Shown: positions 20,884 through 32,070 of the stretch, piece by piece
How the letters are laid out: every line of letters begins with the position of its first letter
Numbering within the stretch: position 1 is the first letter of the stretch
Source: Ahaetulla prasina
Lineage: Eukaryota; Chordata; Lepidosauria; Squamata; Colubridae
DNA: 64,000 nucleotides
Direction of reading: 5' to 3'
NCBI RefSeq assembly: GCF_028640845.1
Contig: NC_080541.1
Location: forward strand, 154,831,502-154,895,501
Translations under genes and position numbers: made by a program
Notes under the pieces: model-generated
The model's input: the letters and a program-made list of their open reading frames with translations, nothing else
What the model was told of the DNA's origin: nothing
The model's database searches: none

Positions 20884-21259
20884 GCAATTTCTGTTGTTTT
20901 TTTTCCCCCCTGACTAAAATGCAACCCGAGATCTCACCTAGAGATGGTGCTATCCAGAAACTCGACAACTCATCCCTGGGTGACTTATTTAGATCTTGGG
21001 AAAATGACAGAAATTGTTTGTTTATCTGTTTAAGATGTATAGCAGTAGAACATATGACAAACTGAAATTGCACAAGAGAAAGATATCAGGTATTATTGGA
21101 AAAGAAGAAAGCATCACAGATTGAGCATTAAATCACAATAAATGACACTTTAGAAAGCTTGAATGATATAGCCAAAACAGATCTGTAGAGCTATTCTTTT
21201 CCTCTATCCTTTCTAGAGGAACCAATTAAATACTGTAGCAGGGTTGGAAAAATATGGAT
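20884..21259. other. Unassigned sequence
   Basis: No repeat or coding motif recognised. Confidence 0.35.
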
Positions 21260-22469
21260 TCTATTATCGAAGGTTATTTATCATTCAGGATTGGGCCACA
21301 AATATTTGAAATATTTCACTATTTTTCTTCCAATTGCGGGCTGTAAACAGATAATGGCTGTATTCTTTCACTGTAGAATACTTAAGCACCCTGAAAGAAC
21401 ATTTTGTTTTGCTCAATAGATTTTGATTGTTGTCAAAAGGCCAACCACTGGCTCTAAGCTTTATTTTGTTGCACTGTTTTTAAGTTGCCATTACATTGTG
21501 CTTACCTTTAGCTTGAAAAACTCTTGGCTGAAAAAAATGAGAGAAAAATATTTCAATAAAGACAAAATGTGTCTTCCCAACAAGCATCATTTCTACCTCA
21601 AAATGGACCACAGTGAAGAAAGTGAGCTACTGCTCACCAATTTCTATCACTGACACAGGGCCAAGATCTGGGCAGTACTGTGGTTGACCATAGACAGCTT
21701 ATGATTGCTGGCCTGCTATGTGCAGAAGAATGACCCTTATATTGTCTTTCTATTGCTCCCAACTGGTGTGAGTAACAAGTAAGGCCCTGAAAGCAGGATC
21801 TTTTGCCCCCTTTCAATGCATTTGAAGATCACCTGTAAGATGACAGAGAAAGGGCAGTCTTCTATTATCAAGGTTATTTATCATTCAGGATTGGGCCACA
21901 AATATTTGAAATATTTCACTATTTTTCTTCCAATTGCGGGCTGTAAACAGATAATGGCTGTATTCTTTCACTGTAGAATACTTAAGCACCCTGAAAGAAC
22001 ATTTTGTTTTGCTCAATAGATTTTGATTGTTGTCAAAAGGCCAACCACTGGCTCTAAGCTTTATTTTGTTGCACTGTTTTTAAGTTGCCATTACATTGTG
22101 CTTACCTTTAGCTTGAAAAACTCTTGGCTGAAAAAAATGAGAGAAAAATATTTCAATAAAGACAAAATGTGTCTTCCCAACAAGCATCATTTCTACCTCA
22201 AAATGGACCACAGTGAAGAAAGTGAGCTACTGCTCACCAATTTCTATCACTGACACAGGGCCAAGATCTGGGCAGTACTGTGGTTGACCATAGACAGCTT
22301 ATGATTGCTGGCCTGCTATGTGCAGAAGAATGACCCTTATATTGTCTTTCTATTGCTCCCAACTGGTGTGAGTAACAAGTAAGGCCCTGAAAGCAGGATC
22401 TTTTGCCCCCTTTCAATGCATTTGAAGATCACCTGTAAGATGACAGAGAAAGGGCAGTCTTCTATTGTC
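21260..22469. repeat. Exact tandem duplication, 600-bp unit
   Basis: Bases 21271-21860 recur at 21871-22460 with an offset of exactly 600 and no difference that I can see over about 590 bp. TCTATTATC-type sequence occurs at the left edge (21260), at the junction (21861) and, as TCTATTGTC, at the right edge (22461). This suggests microhomology or slippage at the breakpoints. The two identical 76-aa frames and two identical 60-aa antisense frames are copies of one another and show no known domain. A very recent duplication or an assembly error would both explain it. Confidence 0.95.
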
Positions 22470-24519
22470 AACACAACCAACTCTCCCCCACCCCCCTGAG
22501 TGTTTTGTAGGATGATTTTTTATCCTTTGCTGTTTAGGGTGAAAGGCCAAAGAGCATCTCTTGGTTGCTATGGTGATTTGTGGATGGATTGACTATCTGA
22601 TTGCACTTCTGTACTTCCCAAGGAAGAAGATAGCTGCCTCCAGAGTGCAGCGCAAGGAGAAAATGCTCATTATCCAGTTTCCCTGGTAATTTGTACATGA
22701 GTCTTCTCCTTACCAGCAAAGTCCAGGCCAATTTGGTTGCCCTTAGTGATACTGCTGCGAAACCAAATCTACCAGTTTTGCAATTTTGAGGCTTAATATC
22801 ATTCCTCCTAGAATAGGCTAGGCTTTTGCACAGAGAGGGGGGAAGTATTGATGGACTAGGATTTTGCAACAAGCCAGATAAGATCCTGGCCAAAAGAGCA
22901 AAGAAATAGCACAGTGTGGCTTAAAACATTGGTGGAAGAAAAAAAAAGTGAATATTATATATTAGTCTCAGGATACCTCATCCTATTCCCCTTTGTTCCC
23001 ATGGGTTAATATTTATGCAATTCTTGTTTCAGCATATTTAACTGATACTTAATCTGTAGGCTGAAATATTTCTAATCAAAACAGAAGGATTTGAATAATA
23101 GGTTTATCATAAAAGAAATGACAAAATAAAAAAATAGTGATTGTTTAATAAATCTACCGACAAAGGAAACCACGAAGCTATTCTAAGTAACTGTCAATTA
23201 CAGGGAAATGTTTCAAATATTTCTTAAACTATTTAATGTAAACCCCCACTTAAAATGCTTGAAGTGATTCACACTTACAAATAGAAACATAATTAAACCA
23301 ATGAAAAGTAACAACAAAGGATTTGCACTAGAAAGTAAAGTGTTGACATGCTCTAAGTGATAGAAAAGTCTTTTTTTGTTGTTGTTTTAACAACAAAAAA
23401 AAACCACCTGTGCTCTGTTGCTCTACAAATTGGGGATTGTGGAAACAACACACATCCCAGTGAATTCTGCACACAGGGCAGTATGTTTTATTGATGTTTT
23501 GCTGTGGGCTTCATTAAAAACTTACAAAGTGAAGGGAAAAAAAGTTGTACAGCATACTTGCAGTCTTCCTTTCCCCCTACATGTTCATATGTATGTGATG
23601 TATGAATTTCACTGGGAAAACGTATTTGAAGCAGAATATTTGAATTGGGAAGGATATTCAGATCATAAATTAAACAAAAGTTCTTTTTGATCATTAACTT
23701 GAGAGGAGCACATTTACATTTTCAAATGTAATAACTTATTAAAGTAGTTTGTATAAAGGCATGGCAAAGAAATCCTGCTTGTCTGTCAGCATGCACAAAT
23801 GCAATTAAGTAGCAGCATGGCTCCATGAATGAATTTTTGCATTTATTTTTATTTTTAGGTTATGATTGTAGATCATTTAATTATGGGTGTTGGTGTGCAT
23901 GCAGATGAACAGTGAATTCTAATTCCCAGAAAACATTAGTATTCATGTTGCTTACATGTATAGGAAACATGCATCCATATACTGAAATATTTGCAGTTCA
24001 GGACATTCATTAAATCATATTGAAATGCAATTATTTTGCTTCTCAGCCTCTATAAGCTGAGCTTAGGAGGAGTCCAGCAAAAGGAGGACATTGGCTCCTT
24101 TTTAGCCTCATGTCTACCATCTGAGAGACTTAAAATCAAATATCACCCAGGTTTTGAATGTCTTGTTTTATTGGGACCAGGAGGAGAGGTTATTTTCACA
24201 ACAGGATCCATTCAAATATATTTTTTTGTCTTGTGACTTTGTAAATTGTTTGCTTCTTTCTTTGCCTCCTCCATCACAGATTTGACACCCTATATTTCTG
24301 TTATTTTGTTTCCTGATTCCAGCAATTGGCTTTAACCCAATCCCTTCAAATCTATGATCACTGTAATCTATAGATCACATGACACATCATACATGTCTAT
24401 GGTGAAATTTGGAAAGTGTGTTGCTAATTCTATAATGTGGCTAGCGTATGTTCTTGAAAATAAAGATTTGTTGGAAAAATATTGTGAATGAAAAACTGCA
24501 CACTTATACCTATATCATC
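22470..24519. other. Unassigned AT-rich sequence
   Basis: About 2 kb with no repeat family or exon I can support. The longest frames (119 aa antisense at 22534-22893, 90 aa at 23418-23690) lack recognised motifs. Confidence 0.35.
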
Positions 24520-24767
<248 letters not shown>

Positions 24768-25345
24768 CCATTCCTCTGAAAACAACAAAATACCTTATCC
24801 CACCAGACTTGAAATCCTAGGCCTAGAAAACTTGGAACTCCGTCGCCTTCGACAAGACCTAAGTTTAACTCATAGAATCATCTACTGTAATGTCCTTCCT
24901 GTTAAAGACTTCTTCAGCTTTAATTGTAACAATACAAGAGCAACCAACAGATTTAAACTTAATGTTAACCGCTTTAATCTAGATTGCAGAAAATATGACT
25001 TCTGTAACAGAATCATCAGTGCTTGGAATACTTTACCTGACTCTGTGGTCTCTTCCCATAATCCTAAAAGCTTCAACCAGAAACTTTCTACTATTGACCT
25101 CACCCCATTCCTAAGAGGACCATAAGGGGCGTGCATAAACGCACAAACGTGCCTACCATTCTTGTCCTATTGTTTTCGTTTTTGTTTTTGTTTTTTTCTT
25201 TTCTTTTCTTCTTCCTATATATATATTGATGCTTATACCTCCTAATATTTACTCATATATATGTTTATATACTATATAATCCTTTTTATATGATGTTGTG
25301 ACAAAAATAAATAAATAAAATAAAATAAAAAATAAAAATAAAAAA
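24768..25345 (+). mobile_element. 5'-truncated family A LINE inside a TATC array
   Basis: Starts at CATTCCTCTGAAAACAACAA, continues with the RT C-terminus (PTRLEILGLENLELRRLRQD, AWNTLPDSVVSSHNP, ending DLTPFLRGP-stop at about 25125), then the 3' UTR (GGGGCGTGCATAAACGCAC) and the A-rich tail AAATAAATAAAATAAA. It is nearly identical to the split copy at 14374-17692. TATC arrays flank both sides. The long ORF 24448-25125 is the array translated into the LINE frame. Confidence 0.9.
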
Positions 25346-25351
25346 AATAAA

Positions 25352-25428
<77 letters not shown>
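25352..25428. repeat. (TATC)n microsatellite, right array
   Basis: About 19 perfect TATC units directly after the LINE tail, in the same phase and orientation as the left array. Confidence 0.95.
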
Positions 25429-25824
25429 CAGTATGTATATGTATATGTATGTATGTATTTTTATAAACTGGTACCTTGGTACTCAACTGCTTCAAAACAC
25501 ATAGAATTTGGCACTTTACACATTTTGACGTGAAAAATGTTGTTCCAATACAGGAAATCGGCTATGCTGGGAAGATTGTGAACATTGGAAAAGGGACATG
25601 TAGACAGAAAGTTCTTCCCAGCCAAAAAAAAGGGTCACCTGCTAAGTCATGTGGTTTGTTTGGCACTCATCCTTTTTACTGTTCTTCTCTCAGAACCAAT
25701 TAATGTTAAATACTGAGGTACCTCTGTATCTATATATCTTTTACTTTAGTTTTAGTCTATCTATCTACCTGTGTGTCTGTCTGTTTATAGTTTCTTTGTA
25801 ATTTTCATTGCCAAGAAAGTTAAG
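25429..25824. other. Unassigned sequence
   Basis: Includes short TATG and CTAT runs. No other feature. Confidence 0.35.
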
Positions 25825-26095
25825 GGGCCGGATAGCTCAGGCTGGTAAGGCCTGTTATTAAGAACACCAAGCCTGCAATTACTGCAGGTTCAAGCCCGGC
25901 CCAAGGTTGACTCAGCCTTCCATCCTTTATAAGGTAGGTAAAATGAGGACCCAGATTGTTGGGGGGGGCAATAAGTTGACTTTGTAAAAATATATACAAA
26001 TAGAATGAGACTATTGCCTTATACACTGTAAGCCGCCCTGAGTCTTCGGAGAAGGGCGGGGTATAAATGTAAACAAAAACAACAACAACAACAAC
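25825..26095 (+). mobile_element. tRNA-derived SINE with a family B LINE-type 3' hairpin
   Basis: The head is tRNA-like: box A TAGCTCAGGCTGG and box B GGTTCAAGCCC form an internal RNA polymerase III promoter. The middle (AAGGTTGACTCAGCCTTCC, GTAAAATGAGGACCCAG) is shared with the SINEs at 59708 and 61905. The tail is the stem CCGCCCT (26033-26039) / AGGGCGG (26053-26059), followed by an (AAC)n end. The same hairpin ends the family B LINE at 49299-49327, which suggests that LINE's RT mobilises it. Confidence 0.88.
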
Positions 26096-26261
26096 TAGTG
26101 TCCTCCCCCCTATTTAACTTCCTTTCCCATTGTCCATATCTTCCTTTACCTATACAGATGTCTGATAACAGTACCATAACCAGACTGTAATGCTTCTTTT
26201 ATCTTTTTCAGTCTATTCAACTATAACATCTAAATTAATTCTTCAAATAATATGTTGTATT

Positions 26262-26398
26262 CAGTGGTGGGATTCAGCCAGTTCGCACCACTTCGGGAGA
26301 ACCGGTTGTTAAGTGTCTGAGCAGTTTGGCAAACTGGTTGTTGGAAGAAATCATTAGGGCAGAGAACCGGTTGTTAAATTACTTGAATCCCACCACTG
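26262..26398. mobile_element. Short hAT-like MITE with exact 8-bp TSD
   Basis: 137 bp. Ends CAGTGGTGGGATTCAG and TGAATCCCACCACTG are inverted. GTTGTATT is duplicated exactly on both sides (26254-26261 and 26399-26406). Internal AGAACCGGTTGTTAA occurs twice. Confidence 0.92.
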
Positions 26399-26722
26399 GT
26401 TGTATTGATCTTTATTCTTCACATGTATGTATAATTTTCTGAATATGAAAAAAAAGAAATAAAAATCAAACCCATTAAAGTAACACAAAGAAATATGAAC
26501 TTTTAAAAGTGCCTTAAGGTTAGTTTGGGAACTCCTTTGTCAAGAACCTGAAAACAGAAAAAATCTGTAATTGATAGCTAAAGTTTTTATTGGTGTTTTT
26601 GGAACCCTGATCAAAAATACTTGATCAGTTGGTTCAATAGGTATTTGCCTCGGAGTTAGCATAGGAAGGGCAGCAATATTCTTTAAAATATACAAACAGC
26701 TATTGCTGCTATTTTTGTTTTC
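26399..26722. other. Unassigned sequence
   Basis: No feature recognised. Confidence 0.35.
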
Positions 26723-26950
26723 CTTTCATGACCCCATAGTCCCTTTTATCAGGGTGGAGTCGAGGCAACTGAATGGAGCTGAGCATTTACTGGTTGGATG
26801 CACTTCCTGATGCCTATGTGGAGTTCACAGCAGATATTTTCTCTTTGTACCCTGATAAGGAAACATCTGCTGCTATTTTAGGAGTGAACTCTCAACCTCC
26901 CAAATGTCAGGTGAGAATTTTCACCTCTAGGCCACCACACCACTCAAATA
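26723..26950 (-). mobile_element. tRNA-derived SINE, antisense
   Basis: On the minus strand from about 26950: GTGGTGTGGTGGCCTAGAGG contains a box A (TGGCCTAGAGG), and about 40 bp later GGTTGAGAGTTCACTCC resembles a box B. The body (CAGGAAGTGCATCCAACCAG) and the end near 26723 carry no poly(A). It resembles a dispersed snake repeat I recall. The 62-aa + strand frame across it is not a gene. Confidence 0.6.
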
Positions 26951-27213
26951 GCTATTGTTGATGTTATTGTTACTAAATAGCTGTAAAGAAGCACAAGGGG
27001 ATCTTGGAGATACTATTTATTTATTTATTTATTATTTATTTATTTATTTGTTCATACTTTTATACCGCCCTATCTCCCTAGGGACTCAGGGCGGTTTACA
27101 GCCAAATAAAAACATAAATATATACAGAATAAAACATTAATTTAAAAAACTTATTCAATAGGCCGAATATTTAAAATAGAAATATAAATAATAAAACTCC
27201 ATTAAAACCCGAA

Positions 27214-28218
27214 TTAAAATTTAAAAATTCTAGTCCAGTCCTGCGCAAATAAATAGATGTGTCTTAAGCTCGCGGCAGAAGGTTCGAAGGTCAGGAAGTT
27301 GGCGAAGTCCTGGGGGAAGCTCGTTCCAGAGGGTGGGAGCCCCCACAGAAAAGGCCCTTCCCCTGGGTGTCTGTGAGAGCGCACGGGTCGGTGAGAGGCA
27401 ATCGGTGGCAGCAGACGGTCCCGTAAATAGCCCGGCCCTATGCCATGGAGCGCTTTGAAGATAATTACCAAAACCTTGAAGCGCACCCGGAAGGCCACAG
27501 GCAGCCAGTGCAGTCTGCACAGGAGGGGTGTTACGTGGGAGCCACGAGGGGCTCCCTCTATCACCCGCGCAGCCGCATTCTGAACTACCTGGAGTCTCCG
27601 GGTGCTCCTCAAGGGGAGCCCCATGTAGAGAACATTGCAGTAATCCAGACGAGATGTCACGAGAGTGTGAGTGACCGTGCATAGGGCATCCCGGTCTAGA
27701 AAGGGGCGCAACTGGCGAACCAGGCGAACCAGGTAAAAAGCTCTCCTGGAGACAGCCGTCAAATGGTCTTCAAAAGACAGCTGTCCATCCAGGAGAACGC
27801 CCAAGTTGTGTACCCTCTCCATTGGGGCCAATGACTCGCCCCCAACAGTCAGCCACGGCTGCAGCTGACTGTACCGGGATGCCGGCATCCACAGCCACTC
27901 CGTCTTGGAGGGATTGAGCTTGAGCCTGTTTCTCCCCATCCAGACCCGTACAGCTTCCAGGCACCGGGACAGCACTTCGATAGCTTTGTTGGGGTGGCCC
28001 GGTGTGGAAAAGTACAGCTGAGTATCGTCAGCGTACAGCTGGTACCTCACACCGAAGCCACTGATAATCTCACCCAGCGGCTTCATATAGATGTTGAACA
28101 AGAGGGGCGAGAGAATCGACACCTGAGGCACCCCACAAGTGAGGCGTCTCGGAGCCGATCTCTGCCCCCCCCCGTCAACACCGTCTGCAACCGATCGGAG
28201 AGATAGGAGGAGAACCAC
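27214..28218 (-). pseudogene. Family B ORF2: RT second half and C-terminal domain
   Basis: 334-aa frame. RT motif B RLTCGVPQVSILSPLLFNIY (near residue 27), the active site LYADDTQLYFS, thumb region LGVLLDGQLSFEDHLTAVS, RLDYCNVLYMGLPLRSTRRL, and the C-terminal LHWLPVAFRVRFKVLVIIFK and LPPSGTSFPQDF. VPQVS replaces the usual VPQGS. RT motif A is upstream in another frame (28083-28379), so the copy is frameshifted around 28160-28218. It is a useful comparison for the lesion in the 45876-48779 ORF. Confidence 0.9.
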
Positions 28219-28379
28219 CGATAAACGGTGCCTCCCACCCCCAATCCCTCCAACCGGTGCAGCAGGATACCATGGTCGATGGTATCAAAAGCCGCTGAGA
28301 GGTCTAATAGGACCAAGGCAGAGGAATAACCCCTATCCCTGGCCCTCCAGAGATCATCCACCAACGCGACCAAAGCCAT
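28083..28379 (-). pseudogene. Family B ORF2: RT motif A fragment
   Basis: 98-aa frame with ALVALVDDLWRARDRGYSSA, then LVLLDLSAAFDTIDHGILL holding the first catalytic Asp, and VYRWFSSYLSDR. It leaves the RT frame after a run of G near 28165 and ends out of frame. It belongs with the 27214-28218 segment. Confidence 0.88.
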
Positions 28380-28385
28380 CTCAGT

Positions 28386-28744
28386 GCTGTATCTACTATG
28401 CAGAGGTAGTTTCAGAAATGTCTGTACAAACAGACTTTAGACCATGGAAATAAAGAAAATATTAGGATGAAATTTAGACTAGTTTGCCATAAGTTCCTGG
28501 GATAGATGTGGGAAGGAAGAGAAAACAAAGGCAGGCTTTGTTTTTATAGGCTTTTATCAACAAAGAAGAATACTGTGCCCTTATATGGTTTAACAGCTGC
28601 TACATTAATGAGTTAGACATCAGACTCAATGACACCATGAGGATTATAAGTGGATATGTTAAAACCACTCCAACTTGTTGGTTTCCTGTTCTGAACCACA
28701 TACACAGGTAAGTTTACAAGGGCAAGATGCACTAGTGAAAGAAT
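28386..28744. other. Unassigned sequence
   Basis: No feature recognised. Confidence 0.35.
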
Positions 28745-29145
28745 AAAGGAAAAATATGAACAACTCACTCCTACCAGTGCATGCTGACCTTCCTCATTTA
28801 TCATCTGGAAGACTCAAATACAGGAAACCCCCCTCCCCATTGGCACTTGCACAACATCTGCCCAACAACTTTAACATTCATTCCCAATGGAAAGCCAATT
28901 GGGTCGCTGAACACCCAGGTGCAGACAAGACATATAAGTAACCCAAGAAAAAAGGTGCCAGGCTTTGAACTACCATGTCAGCAATGGACAATCCTGAATA
29001 GGATTTGCAATGCATACGACATCTGCTGGGACTCACTGTATAAATGGGGCATAGTATCCTCTCTTCAGTGTGACTATGTGGTCCCACATAGATCACATCA
29101 TAACCAGCTGTAAGCTGCTGCATTTCAATGGTTAAATGACCTAGA
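28745..29145 (+). pseudogene. C-terminal tail of a non-LTR ORF2 (clade unresolved)
   Basis: A frame with RLKYRKPPSPLALAQHLPNN, QWKANWVAEHPGA and then (another frame, 28781-29113) PGFELPCQQWTILNRICNAY, LYKWGIVSSLQC. It ends close to WLNDLD. This matches a recurrent ORF2 tail of animal non-LTR elements (PGF.LP...W..LNR.R...G.C...L.KWG...S..CDCG...T..HI...C). The Cys/His part is degraded. A hAT-like element interrupts it at 29146, and CTAGAGATTTG after 29828 continues it for a few codons. I cannot name the clade with confidence. Confidence 0.55.
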
Positions 29146-29828
29146 CTGATGCAAAATGCTTCCAGTTCGGGCCGGATCTCCTGATCCAGTAGTGATGGCA
29201 GCAGGTGGTTCAGAGAACCGGTAGCAAAAATCCCTGCTCCCCCCCACCCCAGCTGAGCTGCATGATCATCAGAGGGGTTTTTTTAAACTTTTAAAAGCAT
29301 TTTTTTCTTCGGCCCAAAAAGATGCTTTTAAAAGTAAAAAAAAGCCTCTGATGATTGTGCGGCTCAGCTGGGATTGTCAGAACCCTTTAAAATCATTTTT
29401 TCTACAAGCTACAAGGTGAAGAGGTTGTAAAAAAAAGCTTTTAAAAGGCTCCTCTGGCGATCCCAGCTGAGTTGCCTGATCATCAGAACCTTTTAAAAGT
29501 AATTTTTTCTACAACCTCTTCAGCTGAAGAGGTTGTAGAAAAAATGCTTTTAAAAGGTTCCGGTAATCAGGCAACTCAGCAGGGCTTGTCAGAACCCTTT
29601 AATAGCTTATTTTCCTCTGGTGATCCCAGCTGAGTTGCCTGATCATCACAGGCTTTTAAAAGCAGTTTTTCTACAAGCTCTTTGACAGAAGAGGTTGTAG
29701 AAAAAATGCTTTTAAAAGTTAAAAAAAAAGAGAAAAAGTTGGCCATGCCCACCCAGTCACATTAAACCCCCCTCCAACTAAGCCACGCCCACAGAACCAG
29801 TAGTAACAAATTTTACATTTCACCCCTG
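29146..29828. mobile_element. hAT-like non-autonomous element with internal palindromes
   Basis: The left end is a decayed CTGATGCAAAATGC and the right end GTAACAAATTTTACATTTCA followed by CCCCTG. Flanks GACCTAGA and GCCTAGAG share CCTAGA, a slightly decayed 8-bp duplication. The interior repeats palindromes of the CTTTTAAAAGCATTTTTT / CTACAACCTCTTC type and ends with GCCACGCCCACAGAACCAG. No ORF. Same family as 34900-35885 and 37643-38139. Confidence 0.8.
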
Positions 29829-30410
29829 GCCTAGAGATTTGTATTTGAACATAGATCTTTTTAACAGTTACATTTTATTATGATTTAGGTGAAATGTAAA
29901 TATATATTGCTAGTTCATGTATGATATGCCATACACCGAATAAATAAATTTACCAACAAAGCATTGTTCCAGTCAAACATGCAGAGTCAGTTTCCTGGTC
30001 CACAAGGAACACAAGTCTGCTTGTGTTTTGTCTTCCCTTCCACTTCTACTCCAGGAAATTAGAGCAGATCTAGTTTGAATTTCTTCCTAATATTGTTTCC
30101 TGGGCTTAAAGCATGTTTGTATACATGTTATGATTGAAATTTTCACCGCATAGTTTCTCCAAGGTGTCATTATAGTAGCAAACAACAGGGAAGAGAATCC
30201 TATGCTTTTTCTACAGGAATTTCTTGAAGTATTGTAGAGTAATAAGCAGGTGAGCTCCTGGTAAATGGACAATATGTGGTGGGAAGGGATGACTAGAAAA
30301 TCAGCACTGACTATAGCTGGACAATCTATGAAAAGAGATATGAAGATTTCCAATCTATGAAACTGTTAATGGGAAACAACCAGTCTAGAGCACTTTGATG
30401 TAATAATTTA
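29829..30410. other. Unassigned sequence
   Basis: No feature recognised beyond the first bases, which continue the interrupted LINE tail. Confidence 0.35.
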
Positions 30411-30412
30411 AT

Positions 30413-30507
<95 letters not shown>

Positions 30508-30560
30508 GATAGGGATGGATGGATGGAAGGATGGATGGATGGATAGGTGAGTGGGTGGAT
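30411..30560. repeat. (GATA)n then (GGAT)n microsatellite
   Basis: About 23 perfect GATA units (30413-30507), then GGAT/GGTG units to about 30560. GATA arrays of this sort make up the snake Bkm satellite. Confidence 0.95.
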
Positions 30561-30899
30561 GGTGGATGGAGCGAGAAAGAGAGAACTTTTTTAATATCCG
30601 AGACAAAAATATAACGGAGGACCTACTAAGTGGTTCCTATGATTTATGATAATAATTATAAAAGCCATATTTAAAACAAGAGATCTTAGATAACAGCAAC
30701 TATATTCTACCTGGCTATAAATTGGCTAAGATTTATAATCTTACCAGCAGAGGTTCAAAACTACACAAGCTGGGTTATCCAGAAGTTATTTAACATAAAT
30801 TTCCCTGGAGCATTCAGAAATATTCTGAATTGAGGGCAATACTGTCCTGTTATACTTATATTTTTTTAAAAAATACAATATAACAGGACCACCGCCAGC
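30561..30899. other. Unassigned sequence
   Basis: AT-rich, no feature recognised. Confidence 0.35.
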
Positions 30900-31450
30900 A
30901 TTTTAGTAACACCCAAGCCACAAGAACAGGTTCTATTATCGGAGATGATATTCCTGAATCTGCCATCCAATTCGCTGAAGTTAGAATATAAAATTGAATT
31001 ACGCTGCCTACGGTCTGACCTAAGCATAGTACACAAAATTGTCTGCTACAACATCCTACCTGTCAACGACTACTTCAGCTTCAATTGCAGTAATACATGG
31101 GCAAACAATAGATACAAACTCAAGGTAAACTGCTCCAAACTCAATTGCAGAAAATACAACTTCAGCAATAGAGTGGTCAATGCCTGGAATGCTCTACCTG
31201 ACTCCATTGTTACTTCCTCAAACCCCCATACCTTCAACATTAAACTGTTTACTGTGGACCTCACCCCATTCCTAAGAGGTCTTTAAAGGGGGCATTCATA
31301 AGCGCACCAGCGTGCGTACCATCCCTGTCCTGCTGTCCCCATTTATTTGTACTCATTTCATGTGCTCCTGTCCATGTTTATACTTGTACCTGTTATCTCG
31401 TACATGTTTGACAAACTAAATAAAATTAAATTAAAAATAAAAATAAAAAT
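30900..31450 (+). pseudogene. Family A-type LINE 3' fragment, divergent subfamily
   Basis: Frame 30945-31286 gives ELRCLRSDLSIVHKIVCYNI, LPVNDYFSFNCSNTWANNRY, AWNALPDSIVTSSNP and DLTPFLRGL-stop. The 3' UTR (GGGCATTCATAAGCGCACCA, GTACATGTTTGACAAACTAA) differs from the 14374/24768 copies and ends in an A-rich tail near 31440. Only the extreme C-terminus is present. Confidence 0.88.
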
Positions 31451-32004
31451 TGAGCAACCCTACATGCTCCACAATATCTGGGGTAAGGTATTTTGCTGAC
31501 TTGAGGCTGCAAATACAAATGCTTGTTAAAACTGTAGGAATGGATGCCAAGACTGGTCTGGTGGCTAACAGTAACAGTAACTGTTACTTTCTAGTAACAG
31601 AAAATTCATTCAAACTAGAACTTCCCAGCACCATCTGCAGGTTTTCTTTCATCAAAGGGATGACAATAGCATAATAGCACAGTGCACTAAGTTCTACCCC
31701 ATTGTGAGCATGAGTGTGATGTCATAATGCACATAGACTTCATGAAAGCTAACTGATTGCTTTATATCCATCAGAACTATGATGGTAACAATTTTGGGTT
31801 TTCATCCTTTCTAACCTATCTTACAGGTTGTTTCAAACATTGACCATTTCTTTATGTGAATGTTTTTAAATTACAAATTAATGTGGGGACAACAGCTACT
31901 GTGTCAGTTACAACTAAACAACAAAAGGGTCTTCAAAAAAATTAATTTGGCATATCGTCTCATCCTTTCCTCTCTTCTAAATACCGTCAATGAAAGTTCT
32001 AGCA
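31451..32004. other. Unassigned sequence
   Basis: Contains a small imperfect palindrome near 31567-31607 (AGTAACAGTAACTGTTACT). No other feature. Confidence 0.35.
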
Positions 32005-32070
32005 CAGGGGTCCCCAAACTTGGCAGCTTTAAGACTTGTGGACTTCAACTCCCAGAATTCTACAGCCAGC
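32005..32070. mobile_element. Half-length hAT-like MITE (GGGGTCCCCAAACTTGG type)
   Basis: Left half of the palindromic family seen at 7720-7848: CAGGGGTCCCCAAACTTGGC and AAGACTTGTGGACTTCAAC. TTCTAGCA and ATCTAGCA flank it, so even the half copy is bordered by an 8-mer with one mismatch. Confidence 0.65.

Larger units (their letters stand above)
27018..28385 (-). mobile_element. 5'-truncated family B (L3/CR1-like) LINE, antisense
   Basis: TTTA tail at 27018-27055, terminal hairpin CCGCCCT (27065-27071) / AGGGCGG (27088-27094), then the ORF2 C-terminus and RT read on the minus strand up to 28379. It is truncated upstream of RT motif A. It is GC-rich against AT-rich flanks, like the complete copy at 44885-49375. 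Confidence 0.92.

Noticed and set aside
21423..22253. Two identical 76-aa ORFs as a duplicated gene pair
   Set aside because: Identity comes from the exact 600-bp DNA duplication. The frames are short, AT-rich and lack any recognised domain or gene context.
25825..25900. Possible functional tRNA gene (box A and box B present)
   Set aside because: No clean cloverleaf, and it is continuous with the SINE body and hairpin tail, so it is the head of a SINE.
26773..26961. 62-aa ORF with a plausible-looking globular sequence
   Set aside because: It overlaps a dispersed tRNA-derived SINE on the opposite strand.
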